A DNA stretch of 36,817 nt, taken from the NCBI GenBank assembly GCA_021786705.1, contig JAJYMV010000147.1, positions 1 through 36,817 of the forward strand, in the 5' to 3' direction. Of this stretch, positions 23,345 to 33,012 are shown one piece after another (the stretch's first letter is position 1; each line of letters opens with the position of its first letter). The notes beneath the pieces are model-generated. The model saw only the letters and a list, made by a program, of their open reading frames with translations, was not told where the DNA came from and did no database searches. The DNA is from a bacterium (GTDB lineage Bacteria > Vulcanimicrobiota > Vulcanimicrobiia > Vulcanimicrobiales > Vulcanimicrobiaceae). The translations under genes were made by a program, and so were the position numbers.

Positions 23345-23456
23345 ACCGAGTCCTTAGCGCGAACTCCGCCCCACCCTGCTAGGGCTGCAGGGTGCCGAAC
23401 CCGGCGCGCGAAGCGGATTTTTACCTACTACTCGTACACCAATGAGGAGGAACACC

Positions 23457-23792
23457 GTGGACCAATCCGCAGCGGCGAAGGGATTTCTCTCCGCCCTCTA
23501 CGATCTCTCGTTTCACGCATTCATCACTCCAAAAATAATTCAGGTCGTCTACGCGCTCGCACTCGTCGGCGTCGCGATGGGCTCGCTCGCCTATCTCGGT
23601 TCGGCGTTCGTACCGGTCTACTCGTTCTTCGGCCCGCCCGAAGGGCCGAGCTTCGGCGGCATCGTGCTGCACGTTATTCTCACGCCGATCATCTTCGTTC
23701 TCGGATCGATCGCCGCGCGCATCTATCTCGAGTTCATCGTTGCGGTCTTCCGCATCGCCGAGAATACCGAAGGGCTGCGCAACCGTCCCTAA
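23457..23792 (+). CDS. DUF4282-like two-helix membrane protein
   Basis: The 111-aa product starts at GTG 23457 behind the strong SD gaggagg (23444-23450). It reads DQSAAAKGFLSALYDLSFHAFITPKIIQVVYALALV, then a Gly-rich turn (FGPPEGPSFGG) and a second membrane segment VILTPIIFVLGSIAARIYLEFIVAVFRIAENTEGL. The order F-x-x-L-x-D-x-S-F-x-x-F-I-T-P-K-I-I and R-x-x-x-E-x-x-I-x-x-F-R-I-A-E-N-T matches what I remember of the DUF4282 family, whose function is unknown. The track's ATG 23442 precedes the SD and is unlikely. It is convergent with korB. Confidence 0.82.
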   Translation: MDQSAAAKGFLSALYDLSFHAFITPKIIQVVYALALVGVAMGSLAYLGSAFVPVYSFFGPPEGPSFGGIVLHVILTPIIFVLGSIAARIYLEFIVAVFRIAENTEGLRNRP

Positions 23793-23795
23793 AGG

Positions 23796-24824
23796 CTACG
23801 CTCCGCCTGCGATCTTTGCAAACGTCGCACGATCCAGGCGGAGTTCCCCCTCGGCATAATCGCGCAGCGGCCGAGCGGGCATGCGTTCGCGCTCGCAGAG
23901 ATCGGGCTCGTCGCCGCTGACGAAGAGCAGGCCGGTGACGAGCTCTCCGCGCGTGCGGCTTTCGTGTATCGTACGGAGCGCGCCAAGACGGTCGGTCGCG
24001 TCATATTCGCGGTCGAGTTTGCGCAGTAACAGGTGCGAACCATCGTCGAGTTCGACTTCTTGAACCGTGCCGGGTTCGTAGTCGACGACGATCTCTTTCC
24101 CCGCGGGAATGAAATCCGGAGCGTTCACGAGCACGTCGTGCTCTTTCACGTACGCGTAGCTCTTGGTCGAGCCCTCGTGGTCGTTAAACGTTACGCAAGG
24201 GCTGATAACGTCGAGGATCGCCGTGCCGCGATGAGCGAACGCCGCCTCTAGGAGCGGAACGAGTTGCTTGCCGTCCCCGGAGAACGAACGCGCGACGAAG
24301 GTCGCGCCGAGTTCGATCGCCAGGCCGCAAACGTCGATCGTCGTGTAGGCATTGGTTCCGCCATGCTTGAGGGTGGAACCGACATCTGCGGTCGCCGAAA
24401 ATTGCCCCTTGGTGAGCCCGTAGACGCCGTTATTTTCGACGATGTACGTGATATCGACGTTCCGACGAATCATATGACAGTATTGGCCGAGCCCGATCGA
24501 CGCGGTATCTCCGTCGCCGCTGATTCCGAGAACCATCAACTCGCGATTCGCGAGTTTCGCTCCGGTCGCGGCCGAGGGCATGCGCCCGTGAAGGCCGTTA
24601 AAGCCGTGCGCCCGATCGACGAAATAGGCGGGGGTCTTCGAACTGCATCCGATGCCGCTCATCTTCGCCAACCGATGCGGCGGTACGCCGTATTCGTAGA
24701 GCGCTTTGATGAGATGATTGGTGATCGAGTTATGTCCGCAACCCGCGCAGAGCGTGGTCGGCGAGCCTTTGTAGACCTCTCGAGCGAGCCCGATGATGTT
24801 GAGGGTTTGAGCGGCGGCGGTCAT
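23796..24824 (-). CDS. korB: 2-oxoacid:ferredoxin oxidoreductase beta subunit
   Basis: This 342-aa beta subunit binds thiamine diphosphate. It shows TTLCAGCGHNSITNHL (about 23-38), the TPP motif GISGDGDTASIGLGQ (about 99-113) followed by VENNGVYGLTKGQFS, and IDVISPCVTFNDH with a further Cys. Together with KorA it oxidatively decarboxylates a 2-oxoacid (2-oxoglutarate most likely) to the acyl-CoA while reducing ferredoxin, or runs in reverse. ATG 24824 overlaps the korA stop by 4 nt. The pair resembles the two-subunit KorAB of actinobacteria. Substrate preference is inferred from overall resemblance only. Confidence 0.92.
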   Translation of the reverse strand: MTAAAQTLNIIGLAREVYKGSPTTLCAGCGHNSITNHLIKALYEYGVPPHRLAKMSGIGCSSKTPAYFVDRAHGFNGLHGRMPSAATGAKLANRELMVLGISGDGDTASIGLGQYCHMIRRNVDITYIVENNGVYGLTKGQFSATADVGSTLKHGGTNAYTTIDVCGLAIELGATFVARSFSGDGKQLVPLLEAAFAHRGTAILDVISPCVTFNDHEGSTKSYAYVKEHDVLVNAPDFIPAGKEIVVDYEPGTVQEVELDDGSHLLLRKLDREYDATDRLGALRTIHESRTRGELVTGLLFVSGDEPDLCERERMPARPLRDYAEGELRLDRATFAKIAGGA

Positions 24825-26647
24825 GAACGTGCACCTCCTGCATGGGCGAGTTCGCGTCGTGATTCGAGCAGCGGATCGACGATCGCCGAGGCGTCGATCG
24901 AAACGCCGTTATAGTGCCGAAGCGACCGCAATCGCGCGATCTGCTCCGGAAGTAATTCGTTCCGAAGAATGCCGAATAATTGGCCGTCGCGGTTCTGTTC
25001 GACGACGTAGACCGTTTCGTGCCGATCGATGAATTCCGCAACTTCGGCTGCGAGCGGCAGCGCGCGCACGCGAAGATAATCGGTCTCCAGCCCCGCTTCG
25101 CGGAGCAGATCGCGTGCTTCGACGACCGCATGATGCGTCGATCCGTAGGCGAGGATGCCGATCGCACGCCCCGTTTCCTCGCAGAGCGGCTGCGGGACCA
25201 ACGTACGCGCCGTTTCGTGCTTGCGCGCGAGGCGATCGAGGTTACGCTGCCATACCTCGGGATTTTCGGAGTATTTCGCTTCTTCGTCGTGCCCGGTACC
25301 GCGCGTAAAATATCCGGCTGCGGGGTGTTCGGTCCCGGGAAGGGTCCGGTAGGGAATTCCGTCGCCGTCGACGTCGCGATAGCGCCCCCAGTCGGGTTGC
25401 GCGCTCAAATCCTCGGCGCGAAGAACCTTCCCGCGATCGAACGGCTTCTCGGGATACGCAAACGGCTTGGTCAGCCACGAATTCATGCCGAGATCGAGAT
25501 CGGAGAGCACGAAGACCGGGCACTGCATCCGCTCCGCGAGATCGAGCGCGGCCATGCCGTCTTCGTAGAGCTCTTCGACGGTTCCGGGCAACAGCACGGG
25601 ATGTTTCGTATCGCCGTGCCCTAAGGTGTAGGTAAAGCTGAGATCGCCCTGCATCGTTCGGGTCGGCAACCCGGTCGACGGGCCGACGCGTTGCACGTCG
25701 AAAATTACCGCCGGTATTTCGGCGAACGAGGCATAGCCGACGTATTCGGCCATCAACGAGATGCCGGGCCCCGAGGTAGCGGTCATCGCGCGCGCGCCGG
25801 CCCACCCCGCGCCGATAATCATGCCGACCGCCGCAAGTTCGTCCTCGGCTTGAACGACGGCATATTTTCGCTCGCCGGTTTCGGGATCGACGCGATATTT
25901 TTCACAGAGCGCGATAAACGATTCGCAGAGCGAGGAGGCCGGCGTGATGGGATACCACGCGCTGACGGTGCAACCGCCCATCACGCATCCCAGCGCGGCG
26001 GCACGGTTTCCGTCGATAAAAAACAATTCGTCGGTCGCGCCGGTCATCGGTTCGATCGCGATATTTTCCAACGGCGGCAGATGTTCGCGCGCGTACGCAG
26101 AGCCGACCCGCACCGCTTCCAAGTTCGCCGCTGCGGCCTTTGGTTTGCTCTTAAATTGCGCGCCGAGCGCCGCTTCGATCGTCGATTCGGGAATGCGCAA
26201 TAACTCGGCGAGCACCCCTACGTAGATCATATTGGTCAAGTATTTGCGCATCGCGCCGTCTTTAACGTGCGTTTTCGCAAGTTCCGTAAAAGGAACGGCG
26301 TAATAGGTGATGTCGTCGCGCTGCGTGAGCCCCGCGACCGGATAGGTGCTTTCGTGGACGATCGCGCCCCCGGAGCGAACGCTCGCCACATCTTGCGTCC
26401 AAGTGGCGGTATCGAGGGCGACCAGAAGATCGATGGTTCGCGATCGGCAACGATAACCGCGTGCGGTCGCTCGAATGTCGTACCAGGTCGGAAGCCCCTC
26501 GATATTCGAAGGGAAAACATTTTTCGGCGCTACCGGAACGCCGAGCCGAAAGATCGCATTCGTGAGCACCAAGTTCGAGGACTGACTCCCCGAGCCGTTG
26601 ACCGTAGCGACCCGTATCGTGAAATCGTTGACCGCCTTATTGCCCAT
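24821..26647 (-). CDS. korA: 2-oxoacid:ferredoxin oxidoreductase alpha subunit (gamma-alpha fusion)
   Basis: This 608-aa protein fuses the gamma domain (about 8-190: VNGSGSQSSNLVLTNAIFRL, PSNIEGLPTWYDIR) to the alpha subunit (about 205-608: GNRAAALGCVMGGCTVSAWYPITPASS, EDELAAVGMIIGAGWAGARAMTATSGPG, VGPSTGLPTRTMQGDL). No ferredoxin-type 4Fe-4S domain is present. This is the arrangement of two-subunit KorAB enzymes, which can tolerate oxygen in some species. The C-terminal part (about 490-608) includes YVVEQNRDGQLFGILR. ATG 26647 has a modest taggac upstream. It is first in the korAB pair, with 62 nt separating it from the EAL gene's stop. Confidence 0.93.
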   Translation of the reverse strand: MGNKAVNDFTIRVATVNGSGSQSSNLVLTNAIFRLGVPVAPKNVFPSNIEGLPTWYDIRATARGYRCRSRTIDLLVALDTATWTQDVASVRSGGAIVHESTYPVAGLTQRDDITYYAVPFTELAKTHVKDGAMRKYLTNMIYVGVLAELLRIPESTIEAALGAQFKSKPKAAAANLEAVRVGSAYAREHLPPLENIAIEPMTGATDELFFIDGNRAAALGCVMGGCTVSAWYPITPASSLCESFIALCEKYRVDPETGERKYAVVQAEDELAAVGMIIGAGWAGARAMTATSGPGISLMAEYVGYASFAEIPAVIFDVQRVGPSTGLPTRTMQGDLSFTYTLGHGDTKHPVLLPGTVEELYEDGMAALDLAERMQCPVFVLSDLDLGMNSWLTKPFAYPEKPFDRGKVLRAEDLSAQPDWGRYRDVDGDGIPYRTLPGTEHPAAGYFTRGTGHDEEAKYSENPEVWQRNLDRLARKHETARTLVPQPLCEETGRAIGILAYGSTHHAVVEARDLLREAGLETDYLRVRALPLAAEVAEFIDRHETVYVVEQNRDGQLFGILRNELLPEQIARLRSLRHYNGVSIDASAIVDPLLESRRELAHAGGARS

Positions 26648-26709
26648 GTCCTATGATGTTTGCGTGCGTCGGCTCGACTCCTACCTGCGAATAGGTTATG
26701 GAACGTTCG

Positions 26710-28890
26710 CTAGACGCGCGTTACCGTCAGCCAGCGGAAGAAATCGTCGGCTCGCATCGGACGGGCGAGAAAATAGCCTTGGACGTAGCGACATCCGTAG
26801 AAGCGCAATCGTTCCAATTGTGCTTCGTTTTCGATCCCCTCCGCGAGCGGACGAAGGCGGAGCTCCTGCGCGATCTTCAATACCGCCTGTACGACACCGC
26901 TCGCTTTGTCGTCGATCTCGCAGCGAGCGACGAATTGTTGATCGATTTTCATCACGTCGACCGGAACTTCGCGTAACCGAGCGAGCGACGAATGCCCGGT
27001 TCCGAAATCGTCGATCGCCGTCATCGTGCCGAGTTCGTGGAGGGCGCGCACCGCACGCTCGATATCGTTCGTGTCTTCGGCAATCACGCGTTCGACGATC
27101 TCGAGTACGAAACGCGAAGGCGAGAGCCCGTGTTCGTCGAGCAACGTTTTTAGGTGTTCGGGTAAGCGCGGATCGAGCGCCTGGCGCGGAAAAAGATTGA
27201 TCCAGACTTGCAGATCCACGTCGGCATCGAGCCATTCGCGGGCTTGTCGCGCCGCCTCGCCGAGCACCCAGAGGCCGACGCGTTCGGCGAGCGTCATGTT
27301 CTCCAAAAAATCGAGAAACGCCGACGGCTCGAGCAACCCGAGGCGAGGATGGTTCCAACGCAGGAGCGCTTCGACGCCGGTGCAGCGCAAGTTTTCACCG
27401 ACGAATTCGAAGATTGGCTGATAGAACAGCACGAACTCGCGATTACGGACGGCGGCGTGCAGTTCCGTTGCCAGGGAGAGCGTGCGCTTTTCTTCGGCGA
27501 GATCGGCGGTATAGAGCACGGCCCGGTTGCGGCCGGCCTGCTTCGCCCGGTACATGGCGAGATCGGCGTGCCGTAGCACGTCTTCGTATTCTGCGTATTC
27601 GGCTGCGAAGGCGATCCCCACCGAGACCGAGACGTAAAGTTCGTGCTCTTCGACCGCGACCGGCTCTTCGAACAGCTCGGCGATGCGTTGCCCTAGCTGA
27701 TGCGCGCCCTCGACTCCCCCGCGCACCACCATCGCGAATTCGTCGGCACTGACGTGCGCGACGAAATCCGCTCCGGAGAAATCGTTACAACGTTCGGCGA
27801 TCCGTTGGAGCAACTTGTCGCCCGCCGCACGCGTTAGCCCTTCGTTCGTCAGCTTCATGTGATCGATATCGATGAGCGCCAGCAGCAACGCGCCTTCGCT
27901 GCGGCCGAGCCAGCGTTCGAGGCCGCGCCGGTTCGGCAGACCGCTCAGCGAATTGGTGAACGCGAGCGCTCGCGTCTGCCGTTCGGCACGCGCGCGTTGG
28001 TCGACGAGCGCGCCGACGGAGAGCGACGAGATCGCCGAGATCACGATAAAGGTCTGCAGATCGATCGGGTGGATCGCGGTGGTGGGAAAGATATAATTCA
28101 AAATGCTCGTGAGCGCGTCGGTCACGAAGATTCCGGGAATGGCGAGGCGCAAACCGCCGCGCGCCGCCATCCACATCAGCGGAAGAAAGACGAAATACCG
28201 AAGCGGATCTCCGCTGACGCCGGTCAGCACGGCGGCGTATCCCAACAGCGTCGCGCCGATCACCGTCGTATAGAGCAGCATCCGTTCGCGCAGTTTGATA
28301 TCGAAGACGGGGGCCGGCGGTTCGTCGGGGTCTGCGACGAGCAGCGGCGTCAGGTAGGTCGCGAGAATCGGCACGAGCACTAATAGCCCGAGGGTATCAC
28401 CGACCCAAAAGCTCACGACCTCGCGCAAATAGTGCTGCCAGCCTCCACCGTAAATCGAAACCGCAATCGCGCCGGGGATCAGCGCGAGCACGAGCGGCGC
28501 AACAATAGAGACGCCGCAGAAATTTGCGGCGTCTTGGAAGCTCACGAACGGGAGGTGAACCGCTAATACGCGCTTGAGTATCAGCACGACCAGCGAATAC
28601 CCGATAGCGGCGATGATGCCGAACTCCCAATACACGAGCGGCGGGAGATGCGCCGTTGCGGGAAAGACGATCGGCCGCGTAATTTCGGCGAGCACCGCGA
28701 GCGGTGCGTAGGCGTAGCCGAAGGTATAGATGAGATAGAACGTGAGCGCGGCGCCGAGAAACCAGGGATAAAATGTACCGTGCGCGCCGTTATAGAGCGT
28801 TCCGAGAAGATCGCTCCCGACCCACGCGACGAGATAGAGAGCCGCCACGGCAATACTCTGCACCGGAGATAACCTGGGCCTGCGCTCCAT
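26710..28890 (-). CDS. MASE1-like membrane sensor with degenerate GGDEF and intact EAL
   Basis: This 726-aa protein has an N-terminal MASE1-like membrane domain (about 10-295, roughly 8 helices). A GGDEF domain (about 305-462) carries VSADEF (S381-A382-D383-E384-F385) in place of GGDEF, so cyclase activity is probably lost. The EAL domain (about 475-722) keeps the catalytic set of c-di-GMP phosphodiesterases: E507 (EALLRW), N565, E597 (LEIVE), D627-D628 (IDDFGTGHSS), K648, E684 (AEGIEN) and Q704 (VQGYF). It should hydrolyse c-di-GMP, with the inactive GGDEF perhaps sensing GTP. ATG 28890 follows gaggga. It is a single gene, and the promoter is not identified. Confidence 0.92.
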   Translation of the reverse strand: MERRPRLSPVQSIAVAALYLVAWVGSDLLGTLYNGAHGTFYPWFLGAALTFYLIYTFGYAYAPLAVLAEITRPIVFPATAHLPPLVYWEFGIIAAIGYSLVVLILKRVLAVHLPFVSFQDAANFCGVSIVAPLVLALIPGAIAVSIYGGGWQHYLREVVSFWVGDTLGLLVLVPILATYLTPLLVADPDEPPAPVFDIKLRERMLLYTTVIGATLLGYAAVLTGVSGDPLRYFVFLPLMWMAARGGLRLAIPGIFVTDALTSILNYIFPTTAIHPIDLQTFIVISAISSLSVGALVDQRARAERQTRALAFTNSLSGLPNRRGLERWLGRSEGALLLALIDIDHMKLTNEGLTRAAGDKLLQRIAERCNDFSGADFVAHVSADEFAMVVRGGVEGAHQLGQRIAELFEEPVAVEEHELYVSVSVGIAFAAEYAEYEDVLRHADLAMYRAKQAGRNRAVLYTADLAEEKRTLSLATELHAAVRNREFVLFYQPIFEFVGENLRCTGVEALLRWNHPRLGLLEPSAFLDFLENMTLAERVGLWVLGEAARQAREWLDADVDLQVWINLFPRQALDPRLPEHLKTLLDEHGLSPSRFVLEIVERVIAEDTNDIERAVRALHELGTMTAIDDFGTGHSSLARLREVPVDVMKIDQQFVARCEIDDKASGVVQAVLKIAQELRLRPLAEGIENEAQLERLRFYGCRYVQGYFLARPMRADDFFRWLTVTRV

Positions 28891-29031
28891 CGCTCCCTCG
28901 CTCTCGTGTAGTGAGCAGCCTACGCCACGCTCGCAGCGACACCCTTCAACGAGCTATCGGCACGTATGTGCAAATCGCCACTAGCCTTTCGGCTCGGCGC
29001 GTGGCGCCGGAAAGAGCGGCCGCGGCCGCAC

Positions 29032-29067
29032 AAAAAAGTACCCCGGCAGCGTTCGCTGCCGGGGTAC
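29032..29067 (-). terminator. intrinsic terminator of groESL
   Basis: A perfect inverted repeat (arms gtaccccggcagcg and cgctgccggggtac around 2 nt) lies 29 nt past the groEL stop. On the minus strand it is followed directly by TTTTTT. This is a textbook terminator for groESL. Confidence 0.93.
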
Positions 29068-29095
29068 CGCACGTGCATTTCGCCGCGAAGCGAAA

Positions 29096-30778
<1,683 letters not shown>

Positions 30779-31084
30779 TTACGCGTGCGCCGGCACTTTG
30801 TCGACGATAGCCAGGACGTCTTTTTCGGAAACGATGAGGTACTCGACGCCGTCGATTTTGACTTCGCTGCCCGAGTATTTCGAGAAAATTACGCGGTCGC
30901 CGACCTTCACGGTCATTGCAACAGTCGTGCCGTTGTCGAGCACGCGGCCGCTCCCGATCGCGCGGACGATCCCCTCTTGGGGCTTCTCTTTCGCGGTGTC
31001 GGGAAGAAAAATGCCGCCGACGCTCTTCTCTTCTTGCTCGACGTGCTCGATGACCACGCGGTCGGCCAATGGCTTCAGGTTCAC
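30779..31084 (-). CDS. groES: co-chaperonin GroES (Hsp10)
   Basis: This 101-aa protein starts at GTG 31084, 7 nt after ggagg, giving [37 protein letters not shown]. This contains the mobile loop (about 17-33). [32 protein letters not shown] is the usual C-terminal half. GroES caps the GroEL ring. The track's longer start at 31183 would read through the operator and the promoter, so it is rejected. It is the first gene of groESL, regulated by the CIRCE at 31120-31146. Confidence 0.97.
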   Translation of the reverse strand: MNLKPLADRVVIEHVEQEEKSVGGIFLPDTAKEKPQEGIVRAIGSGRVLDNGTTVAMTVKVGDRVIFSKYSGSEVKIDGVEYLIVSEKDVLAIVDKVPAHA

Positions 31085-31119
31085 GGAAAAACCTCCAAAA
31101 ATGTGTTTCGAGATGGATT

Positions 31120-31146
31120 TTGGCACTCTTAGCATCTGAGTGCCAA
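31120..31146 (-). promoter_or_regulatory. CIRCE operator of groESL (HrcA site)
   Basis: The inverted repeat has half-sites ttggcactc and gagtgccaa, fully symmetric, separated by 9 nt. It sits immediately after the predicted transcription start and about 36 nt before the groES start. The consensus half-site is TTAGCACTC, so this is a symmetric A-to-G variant. HrcA would repress until heat shock. Confidence 0.93.
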
Positions 31147-31154
31147 CCTGTTGG

Positions 31155-31183
31155 ATATTAGCAGAGACCCCACCCGAGTGCAA
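31155..31183 (-). promoter_or_regulatory. sigma-70-type promoter of groESL
   Basis: On the minus strand, -35 TTGCAC (31183-31178) and -10 TAATAT (31160-31155) are spaced by 17 nt. Predicted +1 is about 31148, so the CIRCE covers +2 to +28. Both hexamers are close to consensus and the context is right for groE. Confidence 0.82.
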
Positions 31184-31298
31184 GCGGTTTCATGCGATGA
31201 GCAATTGGTTAAACTCCCCCCGGGGCGTGCCGAGCGAGCCGCCCGAATCGTTTTTTCGATAGCCGGCTCCCTGCGAAAAGTCGGCAAAGGAGCAGAGC

Positions 31299-32096
31299 AT
31301 GAAACGTCTCGCAATCGGCCTCACCGCCGCGATCTTCGCCCTCAGCCTCGTGGGGGCACGCCCGGCGATGGCGAGCATCAACATCGGGATCGGCATCTCG
31401 ATCGGAAGCCCACCTCCTCCCATCCCCTACTACGCCTACGAGCAACCGCCGCCGCCGGCTCCGAACTGGATCTGGATTCCGGGCTATTGGCGCTGGAACC
31501 GCGGCGGCTACCACTGGGTCCGCGGCCGCTGGACCCCGGCACCCGCACCCGGCCTTTATTGGACCCCCGGTTACTGGGCCTGGGACGGCAACGGCTATTA
31601 TTGGAACGGCGGCTACTGGGGGCGGAGCGTCGGCTACTATGGCGACGTCAACTATGGCTGCGGCTACTACGGCCGCGGGTACGACGGCGGCGAGTGGGAT
31701 GGCGACCGTTTCCGCTACAACAGTTACGTGACGCACGTCGATCGCAACAGGATCGGGAACGCGGTCTACTACGATCCGCACGTCTATCGTCGCACCCCGC
31801 AGGAAGGGCGCTCGAGCTTCGTACGCGTCACCCGCGCGGCCGCTCCGCGGAACGCCCGCTACCAGCCACAGCGCCGGCAGCCCCAGCCGCGCTATGAGCC
31901 GCAGCACCGGCAGCCCCAGCCGCGCTATCAGCCGCAGCACCGACAGCCCCAGCCGCGCTATCAGCCGCAGCACCGGCAGCCCGAGCCGCGTGGTAACCAG
32001 CAGCACGGCAACCAACAGCACGGGAACCGCGGCGGAGACCAACAGCACGGCCACGGCGACCACGGCGGGCACGGGCACGGCGGGCCACCCGCTTAA
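31299..32096 (+). CDS. secreted WxxGxW (YXWGXW)-repeat protein, paralog 1
   Basis: The 265-aa product has a signal peptide (KRLAIGLTAAIFALSLVGARPAMA), a Pro-rich segment, then aromatic repeats of the WxxGxW type (WIWIPGYWRWN, YHWVRGRWTPAPAPG, YWTPGYWAWDG, YYWNGGYWG). A paralog-conserved block follows (SVGYYG-x-VNYG, YNSYVTHVD, VYRRTPQ). The C-terminus consists of Gln/Pro/Arg repeats (RQPQPRYQPQH) and a His/Gly-rich end (QQHGHGDHGGHGHGG). Function is unknown. The tail might bind metal ions or polyanions, which is inference. ATG 31299 follows aaaggag. A strong terminator lies at 32127-32158. A second paralog follows. Confidence 0.88.
   Translation: MKRLAIGLTAAIFALSLVGARPAMASINIGIGISIGSPPPPIPYYAYEQPPPPAPNWIWIPGYWRWNRGGYHWVRGRWTPAPAPGLYWTPGYWAWDGNGYYWNGGYWGRSVGYYGDVNYGCGYYGRGYDGGEWDGDRFRYNSYVTHVDRNRIGNAVYYDPHVYRRTPQEGRSSFVRVTRAAAPRNARYQPQRRQPQPRYEPQHRQPQPRYQPQHRQPQPRYQPQHRQPEPRGNQQHGNQQHGNRGGDQQHGHGDHGGHGHGGPPA
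31872..32003. repeat. tandem 33-bp repeats, C-terminal region of WxxGxW paralog 1
   Basis: Units start at 31872, 31905, 31938 and 31971 (the last diverges after about 20 nt) around the core cggcagccccagccgcgcta. They encode 11-residue HRQPQPRYQPQ copies. The middle units are nearly identical, indicating recent expansion. Confidence 0.9.
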
Positions 32097-32126
32097 AAGC
32101 CCCTCGAGCGCCCTCGGCTCGGCGAC

Positions 32127-32158
32127 AACGCGGTTACCCGTTTGGGTGACCGCGTTTT
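32127..32158 (+). terminator. intrinsic terminator after WxxGxW paralog 1
   Basis: A 13-bp stem (arms aacgcggttaccc and gggtgaccgcgtt, one G-U) with a gttt loop is followed by a short T run and TTCT. It separates the two WxxGxW paralogs, so paralog 2 needs its own promoter or read-through. Confidence 0.87.
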
Positions 32159-32227
32159 CGTTCTGCGTGAAATCGCGTCGTACTGGGAAGCATGAGAGGG
32201 GTTCATCCCCAGAATGTAGGCACTCCC

Positions 32228-32923
32228 ATGAAATTCCCACGCGCACCTTTCGTCGCGATCTTCGCCGTCGTTGCATTTTTTATGCCTCGTCCGGCATCGG
32301 CGATTACCCTGAGTCAAATCATCTCGATGGTCGCGCCACCGGCGATTCCGTCATCGTCCTACCAACAGCCCGCACCACCGGCTCCGAACTCCATGTGGAT
32401 CCCGGGTTATTGGCACTGGAACGGCAGCTCGTACCAATGGGTCGCCGGGCGATGGACCTACGCACCGAGCCCGGGGCTCGTGTGGACCCCTTCCTACTGG
32501 CAGGCAACGCCGGCCGGGTATCTCTATCACTCCGGTTATTGGGGCAAGAGCGTCGGGTATTACGGCAATCTCAATTACGGCCACGGATATTTCGGCAAAG
32601 GGTATGACGGAGGGAAGTGGCAAGGCAAAACGTTCCTCTACAACACCTACGTCACGCACGTCGACCAGCACACCGTTCATTCGGTCTACTTCGACCGCAG
32701 CGTCTACAGGCGCTCGCCGCAGCAGAACCATCAGAGCTTCGTCGGCCAAATGCATTCGGCAGATCGCGGACACGCAATGCAGAACGCGCGCGCCAATCGC
32801 GGCGCTCCCCCCGCGAAGCAGTCGGAGCGCGGAAAATCTTCGAACGAACATGCCGCTAAGAGCGGCAAGGGCAACGACGGGCACGGCAATGCCGGGCACG
32901 GCCACGGAAAGCCGCCGCGCTAA
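32228..32923 (+). CDS. secreted WxxGxW-repeat protein, paralog 2
   Basis: This 231-aa protein starts MKFPRAPFVAIFAVVAFFMPRPASA (signal peptide). It then repeats the layout of paralog 1: Pro-rich spacer, MWIPGYWHWNGSSYQWVAGRWTYAPSPGLVWTPSYW, GYWGKSVGYYGNLNYGHGYFGKGYDGG, YNTYVTHVDQHTVH and VYRRSPQQNHQSFVG. The tail differs, being rich in Ala/Lys/Ser and ending GHGNAGHGHGKPPR. I prefer ATG 32228, which begins at the signal peptide. ATG 32192 adds 12 residues. The SD is weak. The close similarity over about 140 residues implies a tandem duplication, with faster change in the tails. Function is unknown. Confidence 0.87.
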   Translation: MKFPRAPFVAIFAVVAFFMPRPASAITLSQIISMVAPPAIPSSSYQQPAPPAPNSMWIPGYWHWNGSSYQWVAGRWTYAPSPGLVWTPSYWQATPAGYLYHSGYWGKSVGYYGNLNYGHGYFGKGYDGGKWQGKTFLYNTYVTHVDQHTVHSVYFDRSVYRRSPQQNHQSFVGQMHSADRGHAMQNARANRGAPPAKQSERGKSSNEHAAKSGKGNDGHGNAGHGHGKPPR

Positions 32924-32950
32924 CAGCGGCCTCTTTTCGGAGAACATAAT

Positions 32951-32985
32951 CGAAACCGCCGGCGTACATATCGTCGGCGTTTTCG
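32951..32985. terminator. likely bidirectional terminator hairpin
   Basis: cgaaaccgccg pairs with cggcgttttcg (10 of 11 pairs) around 13 nt. It ends in TTTTCG on the plus strand and TTTCG on the minus strand. Placed 28 nt after paralog 2 and downstream of the minus-strand OsmC-like gene, it could serve both. Confidence 0.6.
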
Positions 32986-33012
32986 TGTAAGAGCACCGAG
33001 ATCGTTGCGCAG

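Noticed and set aside
28891-29031. Promoter for the MASE1-EAL gene in the gap after groEL
   Set aside because: TTGAAG and TTGCAC -35-like hexamers are present, but no suitably spaced -10 was found.
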